This document shows, one piece after another, positions 51,711 to 61,500 of a DNA stretch of 64,000 nucleotides. Every line of letters starts with the position of its first letter. Position 1 is the first letter of the stretch. The stretch is from Flavobacterium sp. Root901 (lineage in GTDB: Bacteria; Bacteroidota; Bacteroidia; Flavobacteriales; Flavobacteriaceae): NCBI RefSeq assembly GCF_001429765.1, contig NZ_LMJB01000009.1, positions 124,001 through 188,000 on the forward strand, given 5' to 3'. The position numbers and the translations under genes are program-made. Under the pieces are notes generated by a model that saw nothing but the letters and a program-made list of their open reading frames with translations, was not told the DNA's origin and ran no database searches.

Positions 51711-51996
51711 GCAAAGTTCGCAAAGCAAAGGTTTACGCATGCTCTTAAAAACATAGCCCAAGGTTTCAACCTTGGGGACAGGGAGGAAATTTTTTGTGTC
51801 CCAAGGTTGAAACCTTTGAAACGCAATAATTGGCGCGCAACGGGATTTATCACAATACGTTTCCCCAAAGTTGAAATCTTTGGAACGCAATAATAAGAAC
51901 ACAGGATTTTATCACAATACCTTTCCCAAGGTTGAAACCTTGGGCTATATTCAAAATAGAGTTCGCAAGGTTTTTCATAAAGCCTTGCGAACTCTT
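51711..51996. repeat. Compound palindromic/tandem repeat element
   Basis: A palindrome CCCAAGGTTTCAACCTTGGG (51757-51776) is followed by two and a third tandem units, each starting CCCAA(G/A)GTTGAAA and carrying ACGCAATAAT and TTATCACAATAC, with starts at 51800, 51864 and 51925 (periods 64 and 61). The last unit is closed by CCTTGGGC. A hairpin with 12-bp arms (51959-51970 with 51983-51994, GAGTTCGCAAGG) ends the element, whose start has a related TTCGCAAAGC at about 51717. No transposase is present. Confidence 0.65.
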
Positions 51997-52153
51997 CATT
52001 TTTATGCAGATCAGGTATGTCAAAAATAATTCGTGCCATTTGCAGTTAAAAAATTCGTATCTTAGTAAATCTTACAAATCATCCCCAAAATTATACAACC
52101 AAAAGTAAACGTTACTTCGGAAATTTGCATTGTAATACTTAAAAACCAATACA

Positions 52154-54670
52154 ATGACCCATCAATATATAATTTCAGGAATGTCATGCAACGGGTGCCA
52201 AACTAAGGTCGAAAAAACTTTAAATGCAATAGAAGGTGTTCAGGCAGTAGTAACTTTAGATCCGCCGGCTGCAGAAATCACAATGGACAAACATGTTGAA
52301 ACCGAGAAATTTCAGGAAGTTTTAAGTGCTGCAGGAAATTATACAATTGAGATGAAAACTGCTGCAAATTCAGAAACTAAATCTTGTTGTTCATCCAAAA
52401 AAGAACATTCACATCACGAGGCTAAAAAAACAACTGTGTTGCCTCATAATGCAACCGGAGTTTTTTATTGTCCGATGCATTGCGAAGGCGATAAAACCTA
52501 TAACAAACCCGGAGATTGCCCCGTTTGCGGAATGGATTTAGTTCCGCAGGTTGCCATTAACAACACACAATATACATGTCCGATGCATCCGGAAGTTATT
52601 TCCAGCGAACCGGTCGACTGCCCAATCTGCGGAATGGACTTGGTGCCAATGCAGGTTTCAGACGAAGAAAACAAAACGTATTCTGATTTATTAAAAAAAA
52701 TGAAGATCGCGATTTTATTCACGCTTCCGATTTTTATTATTTCAATGTCAGAAATGATTCCGAATAATCCTCTTTACAATATAATGTCTGTTGAAAAATG
52801 GAATTGGGTTCAGTTTCTGTTTTCAATTCCGGTTTTGTTTTATGCCGGATGGATGTTTTTTGTACGCGCATACAAATCAATTGTAACCTGGAATTTAAAT
52901 ATGTTTACGTTAATTGGAATTGGTACCAGCGTTGCTTTCCTCTTTAGTATTGTCGGAATGTTTTTTCCAGATATTTTTCCGGTTGAATTTAAATCGCATC
53001 ATGGAACTATCCATTTGTATTTTGAAGCCGCTACGGTAATTATCACTTTAGTTTTATTGGGACAATTGTTAGAAGCAAAAGCGCACGGACAAACCAATGG
53101 AGCTATAAAAGAACTGTTGAAACTTGCTCCAACCGAAGCAACTTTAGTCGAAAACGGAGTTGACAAAGTAATTTCAATTCACAATATCAAAAAAGGCGAT
53201 TTATTACGTGTAAAACCCGGAGAAAAAATTCCCGTTGACGGAAAAATAACTTCCGGAGAAAGTACTATCGACGAATCGATGATTACGGGAGAACCAATTC
53301 CGGTTGATAAAAAAGTTGGAGATGCTGTCATTTCAGGAACTATAAACGGAACAAAATCGTTTGTAATGATTGCTGAAAAAGTAGGTTCAGAAACGATGCT
53401 TTCGCAGATTATTGAAATGGTAAATAATGCAAGCCGTTCACGCGCTCCAATTCAGAAACTGGCCGATCGTGTTTCAAAATATTTTGTACCGACAGTAGTT
53501 TTAATTTCGGTTTTAACTTTTATACTTTGGGCAAAATTTGGTCCGGAACCTTCTTACGTTTACGGACTAATTAATGCGATTGCGGTTTTGATTATTGCCT
53601 GTCCTTGCGCACTCGGATTAGCTACTCCAATGTCCGTAATGGTTGGTGTTGGTAAAGGCGCGCTACACGGAATATTGATCAAAAATGCCGAAGCATTGGA
53701 AAATATGAATAAAATTGATGTTCTAATTACAGACAAAACCGGAACCATTACCGAAGGAAAACCATCGGTAGAAAAAATTTATGCCATTCATAATGACGAA
53801 GATTTTCTGCTTCAAAACATTGCTTCTTTGAATCAGCACAGCGAACATCCTTTGGCGCAGGCCGTTGTCACTTTTGCTAAAGCTGGAAATTTTTCTCCTC
53901 AAGAAGTTTCAAATTTTGAAACCATTGCCGGAAAAGGTGTTTTAGGAATTATTGAGGGCAAAAAAGTGGCTTTGGGAAATAAAAAACTAATGGATGAAAT
54001 TGGCGTTTCTGTTCATGAAGATTTAGAAAATAAAGTAACTGCCGAGCAAAATTTAGGAAAAACAATCTCTTACATCGCAATTGACAAAAGTGTTTTAGGT
54101 TTTATTGCGATTACAGATGCTATAAAAGAAAATAGTGCAAAAGCGATTAAGGAACTTATAGATCAGGGTATTGAGGTAATTATGTTAACAGGCGACAATC
54201 ATAATACTGCAAAAGCAGTTGCAGAACATTTACATCTAAGTTCATTCAAAGCCGATTGTCTTCCGGAAGATAAACTAAAAGAAATTGAACGTTTACAAAC
54301 TCAAGGAAAAATCGTGGCAATGGCAGGTGACGGAATCAACGATGCTCCGGCTTTGGCACAATCGAATATTGGGATTGCGATGGGAACCGGAACCGACGCT
54401 GCGATAGAAAGCGCTAAAATTACTTTGGTAAAAGGAGATTTAAACGGAATTGTAAAAGCCAAAAACCTCAGTCATGCCGTAATGTCAAACATTAAACAAA
54501 ATCTGTTTTTTGCTTTTATTTACAACACTTTGGGCGTGCCAGTTGCGGCGGGAATTTTATATCCGTTTTTTGGAATTTTACTTTCGCCGATGTTAGCAGC
54601 ACTAGCGATGAGTTTGAGTTCTGTTTCGGTTATTGTAAATGCTTTGCGCCTTCGAAATTTAAAATTGTAA
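52154..54670 (+). CDS. Copper-translocating P-type ATPase
   Basis: An 838-residue P1B-type ATPase. Domains in order: an HMA domain (CxxC at Cys12 and Cys15), a His/Cys-rich linker (about 76-92), two heavy-metal-binding HMBD modules (YCPMHC...DCPVCGMDL at 105-130 and YTCPMHPE...DCPICGMDL at 140-165), and eight membrane helices. The CPC transport motif lies at residues 483-485, the phosphorylated Asp is D527 in DKTGTIT, and the HP motif is at 565-566. The combination gives copper or silver export from the cytoplasm. The multicopper oxidase gene follows 6 bp later. Confidence 0.95.
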   Translation: MTHQYIISGMSCNGCQTKVEKTLNAIEGVQAVVTLDPPAAEITMDKHVETEKFQEVLSAAGNYTIEMKTAANSETKSCCSSKKEHSHHEAKKTTVLPHNATGVFYCPMHCEGDKTYNKPGDCPVCGMDLVPQVAINNTQYTCPMHPEVISSEPVDCPICGMDLVPMQVSDEENKTYSDLLKKMKIAILFTLPIFIISMSEMIPNNPLYNIMSVEKWNWVQFLFSIPVLFYAGWMFFVRAYKSIVTWNLNMFTLIGIGTSVAFLFSIVGMFFPDIFPVEFKSHHGTIHLYFEAATVIITLVLLGQLLEAKAHGQTNGAIKELLKLAPTEATLVENGVDKVISIHNIKKGDLLRVKPGEKIPVDGKITSGESTIDESMITGEPIPVDKKVGDAVISGTINGTKSFVMIAEKVGSETMLSQIIEMVNNASRSRAPIQKLADRVSKYFVPTVVLISVLTFILWAKFGPEPSYVYGLINAIAVLIIACPCALGLATPMSVMVGVGKGALHGILIKNAEALENMNKIDVLITDKTGTITEGKPSVEKIYAIHNDEDFLLQNIASLNQHSEHPLAQAVVTFAKAGNFSPQEVSNFETIAGKGVLGIIEGKKVALGNKKLMDEIGVSVHEDLENKVTAEQNLGKTISYIAIDKSVLGFIAITDAIKENSAKAIKELIDQGIEVIMLTGDNHNTAKAVAEHLHLSSFKADCLPEDKLKEIERLQTQGKIVAMAGDGINDAPALAQSNIGIAMGTGTDAAIESAKITLVKGDLNGIVKAKNLSHAVMSNIKQNLFFAFIYNTLGVPVAAGILYPFFGILLSPMLAALAMSLSSVSVIVNALRLRNLKL

Positions 54671-54676
54671 TTTATC

Positions 54677-56920
54677 ATGAAAATCAAACATCTTCTTCTT
54701 CTTTTCTTTTTTATTGCTTTCCAGCTAAAGGCCCAAAAAATAGTTCGTTACGATTTGCATGTTAGAGATACGATTGTCAATTTTTCGGGAAAAGAAAAAC
54801 GGGCAATTGCCGTAAACGGGCAAATTCCGATGCCGACTTTGACTTTTACCGAAGGCGATATTGCAGAGATTTATGTGCATAACGAATTAAAAAAAGAAAC
54901 GACTTCAATGCACTGGCACGGATTGTTTCTTCCCAATAAAGAAGACGGCGTTCCTTACCTGACGCAAATGCCAATTGAACCCGGAACGACGCATAAATAT
55001 TCGTTTCCGATTATTCAAAACGGAACCTATTGGTATCACAGTCATTCGGGATTACAGGAACAAATTGGTTTGTACGGACTTTTTATCATCAATAAGAAAA
55101 AAGACGATCCAGCCATTAGAAAAGGAATTGATGATCTGCCGACGATTCCGGTTATTTTAAGCGAATGGTCCGATTTAAAACCGGAGAATATTCAGCGAAT
55201 GCTTCATAATGCCAATGACTGGTTTGCCATAAAAAAAGGAACTACGCAGAGTTATGCCGAAGCCATAAAACAAAAACATTTTTCGACTAAAGTGACCAAC
55301 GAATGGAAACGAATGAACGCAATGGATGTAAGCGATGTTTATTATGAAAAATTTCTGTTGAATGGCAAAAACGAACAACAGCTTTCTGATTTTAAACCGG
55401 GTTCAAAAGTCCGTTTACGAATTGCCAACGGAGGCGCTTCAAGTTATTTCTGGCTGACTTACGGCGGAGGAAAAATAACCGTTGTGGCCAGCGATGGAAA
55501 TGATGTTGAACCTGTAGAAGTCGACCGTTTGATTATTGCGGTTTCTGAAACTTATGATGTTGTGGTTACGATTCCTAAAGACAATAAATCTTTTGCTTTT
55601 CTGGCTACAGCCGAAGATCGAACCGGATCGGCATCTCTGTTTTTAGGAAACGGAGAAAAACAACCCATTGATCATCTTTCGAAATTAAAATATTTTGAGG
55701 GAATGAAAATGATGAATGATATGATGAAAATGAATGGCGAAATGAACGATATGGGTATGAATATGTCTTTGAATAAAATGGATATGAATGCCGTAATGTA
55801 TCCTGAAATTTCCGGTGAAGATGAAAATGCAAAACCAGCTATAGATCATTCAAACCATAATATGGAAGAAATGAAAATGGAAACTGACAGCACAGAAAAT
55901 CCTGAAATTGTGACTCTAAATTACGGTATGCTGAAATCGCCTTTTAAAACCAATCTTCCAAAAGATGCACCAGTAAAGGAACTTCGTTTTGAATTATCCG
56001 GAAACATGAACCGTTACGTTTGGAGTCTGGATAATAAAGTAGTTTCTGAAACCGATAAAATCTTAATTAAAAAAGGAGAAAACGTTCGTATCACTTTATA
56101 TAATGGTTCGATGATGCGCCATCCGATGCATTTGCACGGACACGATTTTAGGATTTTGAATGAACACGGCGATTATTCTCCACTCAAAAATGTAATTGAT
56201 ATTATGCCGATGGAAACCGATACCATCGAATTTCAGGCAAATGCAGACGGCGACTGGTTTTTTCATTGTCATATTTTGTATCACATGATGGCCGGAATGG
56301 GAAGGATTTTTAGTTATGAAAATTCAGCTCCAAATCCGTTAATTCATCATCCGGAAATGGCTTTTAAAATGCTTAAAATGGATGATCGAATGTTTCATTT
56401 TATGGGCGAAAATGATTTTGCAACAAACGGAAATGACGGTGAAGCGATGTACAGCAACACGCGCTGGAGCATTGGAACAGAATGGCGTTTGGGTTACAAT
56501 GACAAACACGGTTATGAGACTGAAACTCATATTGGAAGATATATTGGTAAAAATCAATGGTTAATGCCGTTTATTGGTTTTGACTGGCGTTACCGAAAAA
56601 TGGGAATGGACGAACAGGAACAAAATCTTTTTGGGCAAAAAAACACCAAAGACAATCGCTCGGTTTTTAGCGCCGGATTGGAATATACTTTACCAATGTT
56701 GATTAAAGCACAAGTTGAAGTTTATACGGATGGAAATGTTCGTTTGCAGTTTGAGCGAAAAGATATTCCGCTTTCGAGACGTTTGCGAATGAATTTAATG
56801 TGGAATACCGATAAAGAATATATGGCGGGATTGAAATATATCGTAGCAAGAAACTTTGGAATTACAACACATTATGACAGCGATATGGGAATTGGTTTTG
56901 GGGTTAATTTGAATTATTGA
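54677..56920 (+). CDS. Multicopper oxidase with CopB-like C-terminal barrel
   Basis: A 747-residue exported protein with signal peptide (about 1-20, LKAQ). The copper-oxidase part has the usual ligand clusters: HWHG at 79-82, HSH at 121-123, HPMHLHGH at 482-489 and HCHILYHMMAGM at 530-541. A Met-rich segment (342-375, MMNDMMKMNGEMNDMGMNM) may carry copper. The last 180 residues (565-747) form a CopB-like outer-membrane barrel, with NTRWSIGTEWRLGYN and the terminal GFGVNLNY. Gram-negative bacteria usually have CopA and CopB as separate proteins. It probably oxidises and stores or expels copper at the envelope. Confidence 0.9.
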   Translation: MKIKHLLLLFFFIAFQLKAQKIVRYDLHVRDTIVNFSGKEKRAIAVNGQIPMPTLTFTEGDIAEIYVHNELKKETTSMHWHGLFLPNKEDGVPYLTQMPIEPGTTHKYSFPIIQNGTYWYHSHSGLQEQIGLYGLFIINKKKDDPAIRKGIDDLPTIPVILSEWSDLKPENIQRMLHNANDWFAIKKGTTQSYAEAIKQKHFSTKVTNEWKRMNAMDVSDVYYEKFLLNGKNEQQLSDFKPGSKVRLRIANGGASSYFWLTYGGGKITVVASDGNDVEPVEVDRLIIAVSETYDVVVTIPKDNKSFAFLATAEDRTGSASLFLGNGEKQPIDHLSKLKYFEGMKMMNDMMKMNGEMNDMGMNMSLNKMDMNAVMYPEISGEDENAKPAIDHSNHNMEEMKMETDSTENPEIVTLNYGMLKSPFKTNLPKDAPVKELRFELSGNMNRYVWSLDNKVVSETDKILIKKGENVRITLYNGSMMRHPMHLHGHDFRILNEHGDYSPLKNVIDIMPMETDTIEFQANADGDWFFHCHILYHMMAGMGRIFSYENSAPNPLIHHPEMAFKMLKMDDRMFHFMGENDFATNGNDGEAMYSNTRWSIGTEWRLGYNDKHGYETETHIGRYIGKNQWLMPFIGFDWRYRKMGMDEQEQNLFGQKNTKDNRSVFSAGLEYTLPMLIKAQVEVYTDGNVRLQFERKDIPLSRRLRMNLMWNTDKEYMAGLKYIVARNFGITTHYDSDMGIGFGVNLNY

Positions 56921-56942
56921 TTATTAAAATCATTTATCTATA

Positions 56943-56982
56943 AAAAAACATCAGCTCGAATTAATTCGAGCTGATGTTTTTT
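56943..56982. terminator. Terminator of the copper operon (bidirectional)
   Basis: A long perfect palindrome, centred on GAATTAATTC with 20-base arms (56943-56962 with 56963-56982, containing ATCAGCTCGAA), has A- and T-rich flanks. It lies between the oxidase and the convergent oxidoreductase. Confidence 0.88.
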
Positions 56983-57000
56983 ATTTAAATATAATTTCTA

Positions 57001-57945
57001 TTAAAGTGTAATTACAATTTTACCAACCGTTCTTCCGGTTTCTAATTGCGAATGTGCTTTTTCCATTTCATCAAATGCAAATGTTTGTGAAACGTGAGAT
57101 TTGATAATTCCTTTTTCCATCAAATTAGCAACTGTTTTCATGTCAGTTCCTGAAGATTGCACCAGGATTGCAAACAAATCAACATTTTTATCTTTGGCTT
57201 TTTGTGCAAATTCCGGAGCGATTGCACCTAAAATGTAAACTATTTTTCCGCCCGGTTTTACAATATTGATCGAGCGATCGTTGATTGCATCAGATATTGG
57301 ATTTAAAACAAAATCAATATCCGAAACTTCATTTTCAAAATCGGTTTTACTGTAATCAATATGCTGGTCAGCTCCGTTTTGCAAAACAAATTCCTTGTTT
57401 TTTTCTGATGAAGTCCCAATAACATGCGCTTTAAAATGTTTTGCAATTTGCGTTGCATAATGCCCAACTCCGCCAGAAGCTCCGTGAATTAAAACTTTAT
57501 CGCCTTCCTTAATTTTTCCGTTTGTGACCAAAGCCTGCCAGGCCGTAAGCAAAGCCAGTGTTCCTGCAGCGGCTTCTTCGTGAGAAATGTTTTTGGGTTT
57601 CAAAGCTAAATGCGAAGCCGGAACTGCAACGTATTCAGCGTAAGCTTTACCTTTTCCCGGAAAATTTACCATCCCAAATACTTCGTCGTTTAGTTTAAAA
57701 TCAGTTACATTTTTTCCGGATTCTACAACGGTTCCGGATAAATCCCAGCCTAGAATAATCGGGCGTTCATCGTCAAAAAAATTCTTTATATACTGTGCTG
57801 ATGACTTTGTTTTATAATCAACCGGATTGATACTCAATGCACTTACCTTTACCAAAACTTCATCGTCATTAATTTCCGGTTTTGGAATATCTACATATTT
57901 TAAGTTAGGCATACTTTCAGCATCATTCAATATAATTGCTTTCAT
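57001..57945 (-). CDS. NADP-dependent zinc-free alcohol/quinone oxidoreductase
   Basis: A 314-residue enzyme of the medium-chain dehydrogenase superfamily, like the quinone oxidoreductases. The frame continues upstream to 58008, but Met at 57945 gives MKAIILNDAESMPNLKYVDI, the usual family start, so the longer version is rejected. The GroES-like part has VLVKVSALSINPVDYKTKS; the Rossmann motif is VLIHGASGGVGHYATQIAK (about 145-163). No cluster of zinc-binding Cys is seen. It is divergent from an HxlR regulator, with overlapping promoters between, and probably reduces an electrophile or quinone. Confidence 0.88.
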   Translation of the reverse strand: MKAIILNDAESMPNLKYVDIPKPEINDDEVLVKVSALSINPVDYKTKSSAQYIKNFFDDERPIILGWDLSGTVVESGKNVTDFKLNDEVFGMVNFPGKGKAYAEYVAVPASHLALKPKNISHEEAAAGTLALLTAWQALVTNGKIKEGDKVLIHGASGGVGHYATQIAKHFKAHVIGTSSEKNKEFVLQNGADQHIDYSKTDFENEVSDIDFVLNPISDAINDRSINIVKPGGKIVYILGAIAPEFAQKAKDKNVDLFAILVQSSGTDMKTVANLMEKGIIKSHVSQTFAFDEMEKAHSQLETGRTVGKIVITL

Positions 57946-57969
57946 AATAATTGTTTTAAAATTGAAGTA

Positions 57970-58000
57970 CAAAAGTATAATATCAGTATCTTTGCCACAA
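57970..58000 (-). promoter_or_regulatory. Overlapping divergent promoters of the oxidoreductase and HxlR genes
   Basis: On the minus strand TTG (58000-57998) and TACTTTTG (57977-57970) are 20 bases apart and serve the oxidoreductase. On the plus strand TATCTTTG (57987-57994) fits a -7 box for the HxlR gene, lying between those elements. Downstream, GTATG near 58001 and CATAC near 58024 form an interrupted inverted repeat that could be an operator. Confidence 0.5.
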
Positions 58001-58072
58001 GTATGCACTTTTTTGTAATCTACATACCAAAAACATACTAATATTGATTATCAATGTTTTAAAAATTAAAAA

Positions 58073-58420
58073 ATGGCAAAAAAAAATTATACTGATGGAT
58101 GTACAGATGTAGTTTGCTCTGTAGATTATGCTTTTAAGAGAATTGGAGGTAAATACAAAGGGCGGATTTTGTGGAATTTAAGCAATAAAAATATACTTCG
58201 CTATGGCGAATTAAAAAAAACACTCATGGATGTTACACCAAAAATGCTAACCCAAACTTTAAGAGAGCTTGAAGATGACGAATTGGTTTTAAGAAAAGTA
58301 TACCATGAAGTACCGCCAAAAGTAGAATACTCTTTAACTGAAATAGGTATGGAACTCATTCCGTTTATCAATCATTTAAAGGAATGGGGAGATAAACAGC
58401 GTGCTAAAGAGAAAGCTTAA
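58073..58420 (+). CDS. HxlR-family transcriptional regulator
   Basis: A 115-residue winged-helix regulator. The core is CSVDYAFKRIGGKYKGRILWNL, then DVTPKMLTQTLRELEDDELVLRKVY and HEVPPKVEYSLTEIGMEL. Two Cys at residues 9 and 15 (DGCTDVVCSVD) near the N-terminus could be redox-active, as in YodB or HypR. It is divergent from the quinone-type oxidoreductase and probably represses it. A redox signal is inferred only from the cysteines and the target. Confidence 0.9.
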   Translation: MAKKNYTDGCTDVVCSVDYAFKRIGGKYKGRILWNLSNKNILRYGELKKTLMDVTPKMLTQTLRELEDDELVLRKVYHEVPPKVEYSLTEIGMELIPFINHLKEWGDKQRAKEKA

Positions 58421-58500
58421 TTTTACAAGTTTTTAAAACTGATTACAAAGAAAACCCAGAAAAGCCAGGTTCTCTTATTTCTGTTAATTCTTGTAAACTA

Positions 58501-61500
58501 TCATTTAACAGTACCGACATTTCCTGTCCTTGTAAGCACACCCCAGCTTTGGCTTTCGCCTTTTATTGCTCTCCGTAATGCTCTAAATAAAATTACGTAC
58601 ATCAATTGTCTATAAACGAATCGTTGCGGAATCAGCCAGAATAATTTAGATAATTTTTCTTTTTCAAAAACAAATGCAACGACACTTACCAGCATGTCTA
58701 CTAGCATAAAAGCAATGTAATAAATGAGTATTTTACGAAGACTGTCCGGATCATCATGATTCCAAAACAAACTTAAAATAAGTACTAAATCTGCCAATGG
58801 GGCAAAAATGGGAAGTATAATTTGAAATAGTAAAATGTTGGGCAGCGCTACCATCCCCAAACCTTTGTAACGCGGATTAAAACAGGCATCCCTGTTTTTC
58901 CAAAAAGCCTGCATAATTCCGTAACTCCAGCGGAAACGCTGTTTCATAAACTCTTTGAGACTTTCTGGTGCTTCGGTAATTGCAACTGCTTCAATACAAT
59001 TTGTAATGCGGTAATCGTTTCTTAAAATACGAATCGTCAAATCACAGTCTTCTGCCAAAGTATCGGTTGTAAAACCTCCGGCTTTTTCGATGGCTTCTTT
59101 TTTGAATGCGCCAATTGCTCCGGGAACAACCGTTATTCCGTTAATAAGATCAAAAGCTCTTCGGTCAAAATTTTGTGCGGTTGTATATTCAATACTCTGC
59201 CATTTGGTAAGCATCGTGTTTTCGTTGCCTACTTTTACATTTCCGGCAATGGCGCCAATTTCCTGATTGCCTTTTAGCTGCATGGTAAAACCTTTCATTA
59301 ATTGCGATATAGCATCGGTTTTCAGCTGTGTGTCGGCATCAATACAAACTACATAATCATTTTCTGTTAATTTAATACCGTAATTTAATGCCGAAGCTTT
59401 TCCTCCGTTTGGTTTAGTGTTTACTTTTACCTTTGGATTATCTTTAAAAGCTTCATTTATCATAGCAAAAGTTTTGTCTTTGGAGCCATCATCCACAAAA
59501 ACAATATCAAAATCCGGATAATCCTGACACAGTAAGTTTTCGATAGTTTTTACAGCATTGATCTCTTCATTATAAGCCGGAACAATAATACTTACTTTAG
59601 GATTTCCTTCGGATATTTTATAAACAGGCGGATATTTATGATCGCGCCATCGTTTAATAAAAGCCATAATTGCCATTAATGCAATACGCAGAAAACCTAA
59701 GAAAATAGCAACCCAGAATGTTGCGGTAATGAAATGTCCAAACCAATATCCAAAATCAAAAATAAAGTTATCGAGCGAAATAAATTGTCCTTTTGCTTCG
59801 GGCATAATTTCGGCTTTGGTTTTGCCAAGCAAATGAGAAACAGTTGTAAACTGAATATTTCTGTCTTTAAAATATTTAATAATTCTGGGCAGCGCTTCAA
59901 CCGTAGCTTGTCTGTTTCCGCCGGCATCGTGCAGTAAAATAATTCCTTTATCAGGATTTGCTTCATATTGTTTTATCGTTCTTATATACACACTATCTGC
60001 GCTTACTCCTTTTTCCCAGTCATTTGGGTCAATACTTTCTCCTACCGTATAATAATTTTGTGCTTTGCTTAATGCAATTGGTTTTAGTTCGGCTTCAGTA
60101 GTTGGTTCTGCATCAGCATTATACGGCGCCCTAAAAAGCACTGTACTTCTTCCGGTAACGGCTTCGATTAATAATCTTGTAGTTTCCATTTCTGCCGAAG
60201 CTCTGTCTGGACTTACCAAAGCAATATTAGGATGCGTAAAAGTATGATTGCCAATTTCGTGGCCTTCTTTATAAATTCGTTGCAGCAACGGAATATTATT
60301 TTCTCCCTGAATACCAATTACAAAAAATACAGCTGGCACTTTTTCTCTTTTCAGAATGTCTAAAACCTGAGGTGTATAAGTTGGATCCGGACCATCGTCA
60401 AAAGTTAGGATGACTTGTTTGTGTACATTACCAAATTTGCTGATTACATATTTAGTTGGCAATTCTACATATTTCTGCTCCGTAATGATATCTTCATCTT
60501 TATTAATTTCTAAGTCAATTTTTCCGGGTGCAGGATCAGAAATCACATTCAATATTTCACCATCTCCAATATATGCCGGACTTTCAATTCTGGTATTGAC
60601 ACGTTTCAATACCGAAAAATCAAATGGTTTTTTAATAATACTTTCGTCTGTTAAACTTCGCTGGTAATAACTCCATAAACGCTGATCTTCACTTCCTAAA
60701 CGCCATAAAGCAGTTCCTGCCAAACCATATTCATCACTAAATCGAATCGTATTAAAATTTGTTGCAGCATCTTCAAAATTGACTACGTGTGTTTTACCAT
60801 TGCTGTCTGTATAATTAAAAGAATTGCTGTAACTGTTATTGTCAAATTTAATTTTGGCGTTATACTGTTTTGCAATCGCAATAGCCTGGTCATAAGTTAT
60901 TGTTTCGCCTTCCTCCTTTTCCTGCCAATCGTAACCATAACCCGCAAAACAAAGTATAATTTTATCTGACGGAATTTCTTTAGCAGTTTTATCAACCGTT
61001 TTTTCAATCCATTTTTGACTGCTCACATCGCCCGGAATACTTTGCGCATAATGCTCATCATAGGCCATCAAAAACATGTAATCATTGTATCTTGACAATT
61101 CTTTTATATTAAAGTCATCATCGCCTGCCATAATATCCTGAGAAACCAAATAGCCAAGCGGATGTAATTTTTGATACAATTCTTTTTGAAAAGTAATTAT
61201 AGGTTCGTCGCTATTTTCTTTAAATTCCTCAAAATCAATATTAATTCCTTGAAAATTATATTTTTTTAAAGTCTTTGCGATATCATTAATCAGTCTTTCT
61301 CTTTTAGTTTTGTCATGCAGAATCCGATGAATAAGATCGCCGTCAAATTCGCCTTCTCCCAACGATTCATTGATATTATTGATCAAAGGCACGATTTTTA
61401 CTTTTCCTTTTCTCATCACTTTCAATGCTGCGGTATCAATTTCTGTTTGCAGCAAATCGGTTTTTGGATCTATAAAAAACCATTCCGGAACTACCATATT

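Noticed and set aside
51711..51960. Possible CRISPR-like array because of regularly spaced CCCAA(G/A)GTTGAAA repeats
   Set aside because: Only two and a third units exist, the segments between the repeats are themselves similar, periods are 61-64 bases with no constant repeat/spacer split, and no cas gene is near.
51659..52039. Minus-strand open frames of 126 and 65 residues
   Set aside because: They run through the palindromic repeat element, contain repeated translations of it and overlap the end of the regulator gene; no family resemblance.
57946..58008. Longer N-terminus for the quinone-type oxidoreductase
   Set aside because: The added 21 residues run through the promoter region, while MKAIILND at 57945 is the usual family start.
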